Shown here: piece after piece, positions 16,882 through 26,700 of the stretch
Position numbering within the stretch: position 1 is the stretch's first letter
Layout: each line of letters starts with the position of its first letter
Assembly: GCA_964518215.1 (NCBI GenBank)
Contig: CAZFFP010000018.1
Span: forward strand, 1 to 52,160
DNA from: CAYSGX01 sp964518215
GTDB taxonomy: Bacteria; Bacteroidota; Bacteroidia; Chitinophagales; CAIOSU01
DNA: 52,160 nt
Direction of reading: 5' to 3'
Made by a program: the position numbers and the translations under genes
The notes under the pieces: generated by a model
Told to the model about the DNA's origin: nothing
The model's input: the letters and a program-made list of their open reading frames with translations, nothing else
Databases searched by the model: none

Positions 16882-19137
16882 ATGCAAATCACAGCAGAAG
16901 TAGATTCTGAAAAAATAAAATGCGCCACTGAAAATTATTTTACGTGGTGGCAACTCCACACTAAAAACGGAAGACAGGTTTGGCATTTTTTTCCGCCTGA
17001 AAAATTCAAACATTTAGATTGGGAAAGTGAAGCGGCAAAGCCACTGATTGAAGCAATGAGCAAAGCTTTTTTCTTCAACAAAAAACAAAACCCCAACTCG
17101 GCTGATAAGGTTTACAGGGCATCAACAGCGAATAATGAAACACCTATTTTTTCTTCGGAAAATGAAATAGAAAATGCTTTGATGAAGGGTTGGCATTTTT
17201 ACAGCCAACTACAAACATCCGATGGCAACTGGACGGGCGACTATGGCGGGCCTCATTTTTTACTTCCAGGATTAATTATCGTATCGCATATTACCGAAAC
17301 ATCTTTTTCCGCAGTGCATCACGCGTTGATGCAACGCTACATGCTCAATCATCAGAATGAAGATGGGGGCTGGGGCATGCATATTGAAGGGCACTCAACT
17401 TTGTTTGGCACTATACTGCAATATGTGGCGTTGCGCATTTTGGGCATGAAAGCCGATGCACCTGAAATGCAGAAAGCCCGTGTGTGGATTCATCAGCATG
17501 GTGGTGCCACGGGCATTCCCTCATGGGGTAAATTTTATTTGAGTGCATTGAGCGTATATGAATGGGAAGGTTGCAATACGCTGATTCCCGAAATGTGGTT
17601 GCTGCCCGAAACGTTGCCCTTTCACCCATCGAAATACTGGTGCCACACACGCATGGTGTATTTGCCCATGAGCTATTGTTATGGTGCAAAACTGAAAGCC
17701 AAAGAAACTGCGCTTACACATGAGCTGCGCAAAGAACTTTACACTGAACCTTATGATAAAATCAACTGGAGCAGTGCCCGAAACAAGGTTGCCAAAGTAG
17801 ATGAATATGCGCCCATGAAGCCTTTGCTGAAAGGCTTATACAAGCTACTGAATGTGTATGAAAAAAATGCCAACACCTCGCTGCGAAAAAAGGCTTTGGA
17901 CTTTTGCATGAGTTATATTGATGCGGAAGATGACCAAACCAATTATGTAAATATTGGTCCCGTGAATCAGGTGATTAATTCTTTAGCCGTATGGCATCGT
18001 TATGGAAAAAATTCAGTGCAGTTTCAAAAGCATGTGGAGCGATGGAATGACTATTTGTGGGTGGCAGAAGACGGCATGAAAATGAATGGCTACAACGGCT
18101 CGCAATTGTGGGACACAGCCTTTGCTTCGCAGGCTTTGCTGGAAGGCAATATGCAACAGCATTTTCCCGAAACGGCACAAAAGGCGTTGCGTTATGTGCA
18201 GCAATCGCAAATTAAAGAAGAGGTGCGCCATCACAAAAAATTCTTCCGTCACGATTCCGTGGGCGGTTGGCCCTTCTCCACTTTAGAACATGGCTGGCCT
18301 ATTACCGATTGCACAGCCGAAGGACTGAAAACTGTTTTAGCTTTTCAAAAGGAAACATCAAACGTAAATCTTCACTCGTCCCCCGTCCCCGGTCCCTCGT
18401 CACTTTACAAAGAAGCGGTTGATTTATTGCTCTCGTTTCAAAACCCCGATGGCGGCTGGGCAACGTATGAATTGCAACGCGCACCTGCTTGGTTGGAAGT
18501 GTTGAATCCTTCAGGTGTTTTCGGAAAAATTATGGTTGATTATTCGTGGACAGAATGTTCTTCAGCCTGTATGCAAGCCTTGCAAAAATTCCGGCAGCAC
18601 GATTCAACTTTCAGAAAAAACGAAATTGAAAAAGCTATTGCCAAAGGCGAGCGGTTTATCAGAAATCGTCAGGGTGAAGAAGGCGGATGGGAAGGTGCTT
18701 GGGCTGTTTGTTTTACCTACGGCACCTGGTTTGGCGTAGAGGCATTAATGGCTGCCGGCTCGAAAGGTTATGCGCAAGATGAAGCCGTGAAAAAAGCCTG
18801 CGATTTTTTAGTAGCTAATCAAAAAGAAGATGGCGGCTGGGGCGAATCATATTTATCGTGTGTGCAAAAAGAACATGTGCCTCACCAACATTCGCAGGTG
18901 GTAAACACCGCCTGGGCATTACTCACCCTCATGGCTGCAAAATTTCCACAGCAGGAAATTATTGATAAAGGCATTCGCTTTTTATTAACCCAACAACAAC
19001 CCAATGGCGACTGGCAGCAGGGTGGTATTTCGGGCGTGTTCAATCTGAATTGCATGATAACCTACACGGCTTACAGAAACGTGTTTCCGTTGTGGGCGTT
19101 GGGGAGGTATTTTCAAAAGTCGATCGCAAAAGTGTAA
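16882..19137 (+). CDS. Oxidosqualene cyclase, cycloartenol-synthase-like
   Basis: The 751-residue length and motif set are those of oxidosqualene cyclases: WQLHTKNGRQVWHF at the N-terminus, HTRMVYLPMSYCYG (His255, equal to human His232), the catalytic DCTAE (Asp476, with Cys477), WTECSSA (Cys559) and five or six QW-type repeats (QNEDGGW, QNPDGGW, QGEEGGW, QKEDGGW). Squalene-hopene cyclases have a DDTA motif instead. Product-controlling positions are Tyr404 in GYNGSQ, His470 and Ile474 in HGWPITD, equivalent to Arabidopsis CAS1 Tyr410, His477 and Ile481; lanosterol synthases have Thr, Cys/Gln and Val there. The likely product is cycloartenol, by inference. It folds 2,3-oxidosqualene made by the squalene monooxygenase encoded about 6.5 kb away. 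Confidence 0.95.
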   Translation: MQITAEVDSEKIKCATENYFTWWQLHTKNGRQVWHFFPPEKFKHLDWESEAAKPLIEAMSKAFFFNKKQNPNSADKVYRASTANNETPIFSSENEIENALMKGWHFYSQLQTSDGNWTGDYGGPHFLLPGLIIVSHITETSFSAVHHALMQRYMLNHQNEDGGWGMHIEGHSTLFGTILQYVALRILGMKADAPEMQKARVWIHQHGGATGIPSWGKFYLSALSVYEWEGCNTLIPEMWLLPETLPFHPSKYWCHTRMVYLPMSYCYGAKLKAKETALTHELRKELYTEPYDKINWSSARNKVAKVDEYAPMKPLLKGLYKLLNVYEKNANTSLRKKALDFCMSYIDAEDDQTNYVNIGPVNQVINSLAVWHRYGKNSVQFQKHVERWNDYLWVAEDGMKMNGYNGSQLWDTAFASQALLEGNMQQHFPETAQKALRYVQQSQIKEEVRHHKKFFRHDSVGGWPFSTLEHGWPITDCTAEGLKTVLAFQKETSNVNLHSSPVPGPSSLYKEAVDLLLSFQNPDGGWATYELQRAPAWLEVLNPSGVFGKIMVDYSWTECSSACMQALQKFRQHDSTFRKNEIEKAIAKGERFIRNRQGEEGGWEGAWAVCFTYGTWFGVEALMAAGSKGYAQDEAVKKACDFLVANQKEDGGWGESYLSCVQKEHVPHQHSQVVNTAWALLTLMAAKFPQQEIIDKGIRFLLTQQQPNGDWQQGGISGVFNLNCMITYTAYRNVFPLWALGRYFQKSIAKV

Positions 19138-19340
19138 TACAGCAATAAAGATATTTATAACGCTCTCATTCATATTTAACCCGAATTTTTCGGCTCATAC
19201 TTGATGATGAATTGCAAAATACGGCATTAGCAAGTTTTCATCATCAGTTGATTATTACTGATGTGTATTTAAATGTAACAGACGGCTTTTTTGGTAAACC
19301 GTTCTGCTATCCTTATTTTAGCCATCCCAAAACAATCAAC

Positions 19341-20996
19341 ATGGCACTACAAGAAGCATACAAAAACATTATTGACAATGCCATTAAGGCAATTCGCGAA
19401 CGCACATTTTTCGCGCAATATCCCGAACACCCTAAGCCCTATGGGGAAGATGCACCGCAGAAAGGCTTAGAGTGGTTCGAAAAAATGAAAAATCAACCTT
19501 ATAACGAACTGCTGCAAACCAACAGCAATGGTAGTTCAGGTGAAGAAATGTCACCCTATACGCTCGAACCGCTCGGAGTGAAATACCCCGTGTTTGCGGT
19601 AGAAACTCTTATTACCAATGCACGCAAAGCCGGTGCGCTTTGGAAAAATGTGAGCGTTGACGACAGAGCAGAAGTATTGGTAGATTCTTTGGAAAGAATT
19701 AAAAACCGATTTTTCGAAATTGCTTATGCCACACAGCATACCACCGGACAGGCATTCATGATGTCGTTTCAGGCATCAGGTCCGCACAGCAACGACCGTG
19801 CTCTTGAGTCGCTTGCATTGGGCTATCAGGAACTCACCCGTTTTCCCAATCAGGTAACTTGGGAAAAACCTATGGGCAAATTCAATGTAGTTTTAGACAA
19901 AACTTTTAAAGCCATTCCAAAAGGTGTTTCGCTGGTGATTGGCTGCTCTACTTTTCCGGTTTGGAACACCGTGCCTGCCGTGTATTCAAGTTTAGTTACA
20001 GGTAATCCGGTGATTATTAAACCGCATCCTAAATCAGTATTGCCTATTGCAATTGTAGTGGCAGAAATTCAGAAAGCATTGCAACACTATGGCTACGACC
20101 CTAACACGGTGCAGTTGGCGGTGGATTCGAGCGAAAAACTCATCACCAAAGATTTGGCAGAACACCCCGATGTAAAACTGATTGACTATACCGGAAGCAG
20201 TGTGTTTGGTAATTATATCGAGTCGCTTTCGGGCAAAACCGTATTCACTGAAAAAGCCGGAGTGAACTCTGTTATTTTGGATTCAACTAAAGATTTGAAC
20301 GACACCTTGGGCAATCTGGCATTTTCTATTTCGCTTTACAGCGGACAAATGTGTACCGCCCCTCAAAATTTCTTCATACCGGCTACCGGAGTAAAAAGTG
20401 GCGACACATTGGTGCCTTACGAAGAAGTGGTTACTAAATTTAAAGAAGCCGTGAGTGGTTTGGTGAACAACCCCAAAGCCGGTCCGGGCACTTTAGGCGC
20501 CATACAAAACGAGGCTACTTTGCACCGCGCACAAAATGCCGGAAGCACAGGAGCAAAAGTGGCGCTCTCCTCCAATTCGATTGTGAATCCCGAATTTGAA
20601 AAAGCAAGAATCTGCACGCCCACCATTCTCGAAGTAGATGCCGAACAAATGGTGATTTATGAAAAAGAAATGTTCGGACCGATTGTATTAATCGTGAAAA
20701 CAAAAGGTACAGACGAATCTATTCGATTGGCACACGAAATGGCAAGCAAACACGGAGCCATTACTTGTGCCGCATATACTACCGATGCCGCCACTATGGA
20801 GAAAATTGAAGAAACGATGGAAAGCGCATTCACTCCTGTTTCGTTCAACCTAAGCGGACCTATTTGGGTAAACCAACACGCAGCTTTTTCCGATTTTCAT
20901 GTAACAGGCGGCAATCCGGCAGGTAATGCGAGTTATACCAACCCCGAATTCATCAATAAAAGATTTGTGTGGGTAGGACACCGCAAGGTGAATTGA
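19341..20996 (+). CDS. PaaN-like aldehyde dehydrogenase family protein
   Basis: From the ATG at 19341 the protein is 551 residues, the usual PaaN length; a longer frame from 19212 adds residues with no family resemblance. The aldehyde dehydrogenase core is visible with the NAD-site GCSTFPVWNTVPAVYSSL, the general-base Glu in FTEKAGVNS and the nucleophilic Cys in SGQMCTAPQNFF. PaaN proteins accompany phenylacetate degradation as ring-opening dehydrogenases, but no other paa genes are here, so the physiological aldehyde is uncertain. It is the next gene after the oxidosqualene cyclase, 203 nt away. Confidence 0.85.
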   Translation: MALQEAYKNIIDNAIKAIRERTFFAQYPEHPKPYGEDAPQKGLEWFEKMKNQPYNELLQTNSNGSSGEEMSPYTLEPLGVKYPVFAVETLITNARKAGALWKNVSVDDRAEVLVDSLERIKNRFFEIAYATQHTTGQAFMMSFQASGPHSNDRALESLALGYQELTRFPNQVTWEKPMGKFNVVLDKTFKAIPKGVSLVIGCSTFPVWNTVPAVYSSLVTGNPVIIKPHPKSVLPIAIVVAEIQKALQHYGYDPNTVQLAVDSSEKLITKDLAEHPDVKLIDYTGSSVFGNYIESLSGKTVFTEKAGVNSVILDSTKDLNDTLGNLAFSISLYSGQMCTAPQNFFIPATGVKSGDTLVPYEEVVTKFKEAVSGLVNNPKAGPGTLGAIQNEATLHRAQNAGSTGAKVALSSNSIVNPEFEKARICTPTILEVDAEQMVIYEKEMFGPIVLIVKTKGTDESIRLAHEMASKHGAITCAAYTTDAATMEKIEETMESAFTPVSFNLSGPIWVNQHAAFSDFHVTGGNPAGNASYTNPEFINKRFVWVGHRKVN

Positions 20997-21031
20997 TAAT
21001 TTTTACATTTATAAACCAAAACTTCAACGAT

Positions 21032-21736
21032 ATGAAAAACATGTTTTTAGTATTAACCGCAATAGCCGCTATGATGTGGTCGTGCGGACAATCGGGCGGA
21101 AAAGGAAATGATACGGAAGGAGATATTGCTTCTGAAACCGAAAAAGAACTTTTCACCATTGGAGAACCTGTGGGAAGCTCTTTACCTGTGAACACAGAAG
21201 CAACTACCGTAAAATGGCATGGACAGAATAAGATTATTGATAAGCATCATTACGGCTCGGTTAAAGTTTCGCAAGGAACGCTTTGGATAAATACCGGAAG
21301 CAATATCATTACCGGAGGGAAAGTGGTTATTGACATGACTTCTATTGATAATGATGACCTGAAAGGCACCGAGAAACTGATGGATTTGGTTGGGCACCTC
21401 AAGTCTCCCGACTTTTTTGAAGTAGAAACTTATCCTACTGCCGTCTTGGAAATTGCCGGTTCTGAATATGCCGAAGAAGGCGATGAATTACAGTTTAATA
21501 TCAAAGCCAATCTTACCATTAAAGGCGTGACTAAGCCCATAACTTTTCCTGCAAGAGTTACCCATCTCTTGGGAGTTATTCAGGCTGAAGCCAAATTCAT
21601 TATTGATCGCTCAGAGTGGAATGTGCAATACGGTTCTGAATCGTTCTTCAAAAATCTTGGAGACAAAGCCATCAGCAACGATATCGAGTTTGAAGTAACT
21701 CTGGTGGCCGGAACTCCTCAAACCCCCGAAATTTAA
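21032..21736 (+). CDS. YceI-family lipoprotein
   Basis: From the ATG at 21032 the protein is 234 residues and starts MKNMFLVLTAIAAMMWSCGQ, a lipoprotein signal with the lipobox MWSC. The mature part is a YceI lipocalin-like barrel (ATTVKWHGQNKI, HLKSPDFFEVETYP, IKANLTIKGVTKPITFP, FIIDRSEWNVQYGS). YceI proteins bind isoprenoid lipids such as polyprenyl quinones in the known structure. The nearby sterol genes make an isoprenoid ligand an attractive idea, but that is speculation. Confidence 0.9.
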   Translation: MKNMFLVLTAIAAMMWSCGQSGGKGNDTEGDIASETEKELFTIGEPVGSSLPVNTEATTVKWHGQNKIIDKHHYGSVKVSQGTLWINTGSNIITGGKVVIDMTSIDNDDLKGTEKLMDLVGHLKSPDFFEVETYPTAVLEIAGSEYAEEGDELQFNIKANLTIKGVTKPITFPARVTHLLGVIQAEAKFIIDRSEWNVQYGSESFFKNLGDKAISNDIEFEVTLVAGTPQTPEI

Positions 21737-21768
21737 TTTGCAACAAACAAAACCTAAAAAAAGAAACC

Positions 21769-23568
21769 ATGGAATACACAAGGCTTTTTGATATTCTCGA
21801 ATATCAGTTGAAAAATTTCCCTAAGGCTGATTGCCTTGCCAGCAAAGTGAATGGCGAATGGAAAAAATATTCTACTCAGGAAGTGAAAGATATTTCCGAC
21901 CGCTTCAGCCGCGCACTCATTGCTTACGGAATAAAAGCAGATGATAAAGTAGCGCTGATTTCTGCCAACAACCGACCGGAGTGGAATTTCTGCGATATGG
22001 GCATGTTGCAAGTGGGAGCTATTAATGTGCCGGTGTATCCTACCATCAGCGAGAGCGATTACGAATTTATTTTTAATGATGCCGAAGTGAAATTAGTATT
22101 TGTGTCGGATGCAGGCTTATTGAAAAAAATGGAAGCCATCAAAAGCAAAGTGCCTACGCTGAAAGGCATTTATATTTTCGAACAAGGACAAGGCGGCACC
22201 CACTGGGAAGAGTTTTTGAAATTGGGCGATGATACTTCTTTGCAAGCAAAAGTGGAAGCAGCTAAAGCGGATGTGAAGCCCGACCAACTTGCCACCATCA
22301 TTTATACTTCGGGCACTACGGGCACGCCCAAAGGGGTTATGCTTTCGCACAATAACATCGCCAGCAATGTGCGCGCAACCATCCAATTGCTTCCGGTTAC
22401 TAATGAAAAAACCGTGTTGAGCTTTTTGCCTTTGTGCCACATTTTTGAACGTATGGTAATATACTGCTACTTTGCCGCAGGCGCTTCTATATATTATGCC
22501 GAAAGCCTTGAAGCTATTGGCGATAACCTTAAAGAAGTGCGCCCGCATTTCTTCACTTCGGTGCCGCGCCTCTTAGAAAAAGTGTATGATAAAATTGTTG
22601 CCAAAGGTTTGGAACTTACCGGTGTTAAACGCAAACTTTTCTTCTGGGCTTTGGAGCTCGGATTGAAATTTGACGATAAGGGCGAAAACGGTTTGTGGTA
22701 TAATATTCAACTTACCATTGCGCGCAAACTTATTTTCAGCAAATGGAAAGAAGCTTTGGGCGGCAGAATTGAAGGCATTGTAACAGGCGCTGCCGCTTTG
22801 CAGGCTCGTTTGGAAAAAGTGTTTACCGCGGGCGGTATTGAAGTGCGTCAGGGCTACGGACAAACCGAATCATCGCCTGTAATTACCGTTAATAAAATTG
22901 AAAAAGGACAATTTTATTTGGGCACCGTTGGGCAGGTGATTAATGGCGTGGAAGTGAAATTAGACCATCGCGAAGGCATGGCTGCGGGCGAAGGCGAAAT
23001 TTGTGCCAAAGGACCCAACGTAATGATGGGCTACTACAAACGCCCCGACCTTACGGCTCAAACCATTGACGCTGACGGCTGGTTGCACACGGGCGATGTG
23101 GGCACTTTTGTGGAGTATAACGGAAACAAATTTTTGAAAATAACCGACCGCGTGAAAGAACTCTTCAAAACTTCGGGCGGGAAATATGTTGCGCCACAGG
23201 TAATTGAAAACAAAGTGAAAGAAAGTCCTTTAGTAGAGCAGATTATGGTAGTGGGCGAAAATCAGAAATTTGTTGCCGCACTCATTGTTCCTTCTTTCGA
23301 CAATCTGAAAGACTGGGCTTCGAAAAATAATGTTTCGTTCAGCAAAACAGATGAGTTGCTCACCAATCCGCAAGTGCTTAAAGAGTATCAGGCGCAAATT
23401 GAAGTATTCAATAAAAACTTCGGAAAAGTAGAGCAGGTAAAACAATTCAAACTGCTTACCAACGAATGGACTATAGATGGTGGCGAATTGACACCCACCA
23501 TGAAAATCAAACGCAAAGTAATACTGGAAAAATACGGCTCGGTGATTGACCAGATTTACAACAATTGA
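21769..23568 (+). CDS. Long-chain fatty-acid--CoA ligase (AMP-forming)
   Basis: The 599-residue enzyme activates fatty acids to acyl-CoA through an acyl-AMP intermediate. Motifs are the P-loop TIIYTSGTTGTPKGVMLSH (about 175), the YGQTESSPVI segment, GWLHTGDVG and KELFKTSGGKYVAP, as in the long-chain ACSL/FadD15-type enzymes. It lies 32 nt downstream of the YceI gene and ends in a strong terminator, so PaaN, YceI and this gene may form one transcript. Confidence 0.94.
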   Translation: MEYTRLFDILEYQLKNFPKADCLASKVNGEWKKYSTQEVKDISDRFSRALIAYGIKADDKVALISANNRPEWNFCDMGMLQVGAINVPVYPTISESDYEFIFNDAEVKLVFVSDAGLLKKMEAIKSKVPTLKGIYIFEQGQGGTHWEEFLKLGDDTSLQAKVEAAKADVKPDQLATIIYTSGTTGTPKGVMLSHNNIASNVRATIQLLPVTNEKTVLSFLPLCHIFERMVIYCYFAAGASIYYAESLEAIGDNLKEVRPHFFTSVPRLLEKVYDKIVAKGLELTGVKRKLFFWALELGLKFDDKGENGLWYNIQLTIARKLIFSKWKEALGGRIEGIVTGAAALQARLEKVFTAGGIEVRQGYGQTESSPVITVNKIEKGQFYLGTVGQVINGVEVKLDHREGMAAGEGEICAKGPNVMMGYYKRPDLTAQTIDADGWLHTGDVGTFVEYNGNKFLKITDRVKELFKTSGGKYVAPQVIENKVKESPLVEQIMVVGENQKFVAALIVPSFDNLKDWASKNNVSFSKTDELLTNPQVLKEYQAQIEVFNKNFGKVEQVKQFKLLTNEWTIDGGELTPTMKIKRKVILEKYGSVIDQIYNN

Positions 23569-23585
23569 TTTTTCAACTTTTTGAT

Positions 23586-23619
23586 AAAAAAGCCTCGAAA
23601 TTTTTTCGGGGCTTTTTTT
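23586..23619. terminator. Strong rho-independent terminator between convergent genes
   Basis: AAAAAAGCCTCGAAA pairs with TTTCGGGGCTTTTTT around a TTT loop, about 15 bp with one G-T pair, and both ends carry A/T tracts. It can therefore serve both the acyl-CoA ligase gene and the convergent giant gene. Confidence 0.9.
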
Positions 23620-23786
23620 ATTGAATTGGGTTCAATTGTTTTTGTAGAATTTGCATTTCATCATCCATTTCACTAAAGGTCCGCGAAAAAAGGGAGGGTA
23701 TTTATAGCCTTTGCCTGCTTTGTAAATCCTCGGAACCAATGCCCCTGAGATTGCTTAATTTTCCTATACTCAAGTTCGTGTGTCAC

Positions 23787-26700
23787 TCACTCCTTCTTCT
23801 TTTTCTTCTTGCCGGAATCTTCTTCTTCAACATAATCAGGATTGCTCATGGGAGGCTCTTCGCTAACAGGCTGAGGGGCAACTTCAGGATGAACAGGAGG
23901 CTCATTGCTCATATCAGGTTCAGGTTCTTTTGAAGGCTTGGGAGCTTTGGGGGCTTTTTCTTTTTTTGCGGGTTTGGCTTCGGGTTCGGGCTGAGGCTCC
24001 TCATCTACCATAGGCGGCTCTTCGCGCGCAGGCTCATCTTTTTTCACAGGCTCTTCCTTCTTAGGCTCTTCAGGTTTATCAAACATAAACATGGGCAAAG
24101 GCTCTTCTTCCGGTTTGGGTTCAGCAGCGGTTTTGGCTTTCCCTTTACTTTTTCCTTTTGGTTCTTCAATCACCGGTTTTTCTTCATCGGGTGTTTCCCG
24201 GTCCATTGGCGGCTCTCTGTCATCATCATCCATTGGTCCGAATAATAGAGATGGCAGCGCGTCATATTCTACATCTTTCGGAACAAATTCTTCATCTTGC
24301 AGCAATTGTTTTTTGAGGGCATCTAATTCCTGATTCAGGAAAAATTCTTCGCCTTCATCGCCTGTGGTTTTTCTTCCTTCAGCAATCATTCGTGCCCTAT
24401 ATAAAAACGATTCTTTGGCGGCAGGGCTTCCGATAGTATATAAGAAGAAATACTTTTTGTCTTTCGTTAACGGAATTTGCCTTTTGGCGGCAGGCACGGC
24501 AGCCAGCAGTTTATTGAAATCTTCTTTGGAAGAAATCATCTGCATGGTATTGTTCTGGCAAGAAATATAAAACCAATCATCGAATGTTGATTCGATATAG
24601 ATGTGAAAGAAATCGTTGAATTTACGCTGCCCGAATTCAACATAACCGGTGAGCATTTTCATGATGGGTGTTTCGCCAATGTATGCCACGCCAATAGGAC
24701 CCACCGAACGATAAATCTGAAAATCGGCATCATATAGCAAAGTAAGATTACTGAATACAATATTCGATTGCATTTCTTTCGGCAAAGGAATGGTTCCGGT
24801 TTTGCGCAATTCTTCGAGTTTGCTTTTGTAGCCTCTGTCGCTGAACATTTCGGCATAAGCTGCTTCGAACCAGGAGCTGTTCAAATCAACATTCGGCTTA
24901 TCGAAACTGTAAGAATTTACTTCGGAAGCAAACTGCGCCATCAATGTTTTTTCTATCGGAAGATTCATGCCCAAAAGCAGTTGCAGCGTTTTCTTGTTCG
25001 AATCTATTTCGTGCAAAATGGTGCCGCTCGAAACAACAGTTACCGGACGTAGTTCCAAACCCAAATCCACCCTTCCTTCGGCAGTTAAAGTTTTTTTCTT
25101 TTCATCAAACACCACTACATTTCCTTTGGGCGCAGCATTCACTATTTTATTTTCATTACCAAAACGATATTTATTTACCATCGCATCGTGCTTGATGACT
25201 CCCGTGGTGGCAAAGAGCGAATGGTCTTCGGCATTCTTTTTTGGAGTCATGAGGCGCATATAAAGACCGGGCGTATCGGTATAAAAGGTATAAGAAAAAC
25301 CGACAGTGAGCGTGTCGCCCGATGGCGTTACGGGCGAAACATAATGCAACAAAAAGTTTTTCGGGTCAATGGTATCTTTCATGCTGAACCAATCGGTTTG
25401 CACTTCGCCTATTTTCATTTTAGCAAAACCATCGAACGTAACACCGGTATCCTGTGCGGTGAAACTTGCCAATCCTTTAAAATCTATTTGCGGATGAATT
25501 TTAAAACTATCTTCTTCTTCAATCATGCCTTCGGCAAAAGTGGTGAAGGCTTTTTTCTTTCTTGTTTTCTGGTCTTCTTTCACATCAATTTTACTCAGTT
25601 CGATAATTTGTTGCAGGTCGCCAAAACGATAATCATACTTGCCTGTTCCTGAATATTTGTTGCGGGCATCCACATATAATGTAGCGCCATAAATGCGATG
25701 ATATTTAGTTAGCGTGTCGGCAATAATCACGGCATTGTAAAGCGTGTCAATATTTCCCCCAGGAAGAATCGTTGCTTTAGCGCTATCGGGTTGAATTTCG
25801 GCATCGGCAACATAAAAACGCGACACGTCTTCTACTTTAATAATGGAAGAAGTCATATCGAAAATGCCGCGCTTCGCCATGAAGCGCAGCGAATCTTTTT
25901 GCGCATGAGTGGAAGTGAAATACGCTCCTTCACTGCCGGGTGGCGATTTGAAATCAAGAATTTTCTTGTCCATATCCCAGAAAAATTCGTTGATGTTTGT
26001 CTTGAAAAAGTTATTGGCAAACTCGGTGGGAATATCTTCGTTGTTGGCTTTAAATTCTCCCTGTCGTTTGGCAAAGTCCACCGTGCCGCGCACGTTGGGT
26101 GTTTTGAAAGTAACCTGGTCGCCACCGATAGATTTAATTTCCATGCTCATGGTGTCCGACTGCAAATAATCGCCCGCGAAAGCAAACAAATCCGATTCGA
26201 GTGAAGCTTCCGTAAATTCAAAGCGCCCGTTGCCCGTTAACGCTTTTTGGGTAAAGAGCAAATCGCCTTTAAGCGTAGCACCATCTTCATACATCAACAA
26301 CGGCTCGGTGCGGGTTTTAATAAACATCGAATCGTTGTAGGGTAGCCAGTGAATGAAATTGTCTTTGCCTTTCACAATTGGAAAAGTAACATTTGCGATT
26401 TTTTCTTTGCGCATCAGAAAAGTATCGCTCACGGCATCGAGCGAATCGGGCATGAAGAATATATCTTTCGAACTGAAATCAATAAACAAATGCTTCACAT
26501 GACCGCGCCCCTGAAGTCCTGAGTTGGAAAGTAAAATGGAATCGGTATAGGTGCCTTTGCCTCCATAAATAGGGAAGCCGCCTTTGGGTGTAACGCGCTG
26601 AAAGCCCCACGACAAGTCTTCTTGCACTTTCAGGTCTTCTTTGAAATCGGGAAATATTCCGGCTGAAATTAATTGCCCATGCAGGTCGGCAAGATAGGGG

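Noticed and set aside
16882..19137. Squalene-hopene cyclase
   Set aside because: The catalytic motif is DCTAE with supporting cysteines and the MVYLPMSYCYG segment; hopene cyclases have DDTA and are usually shorter, about 630-680 residues.
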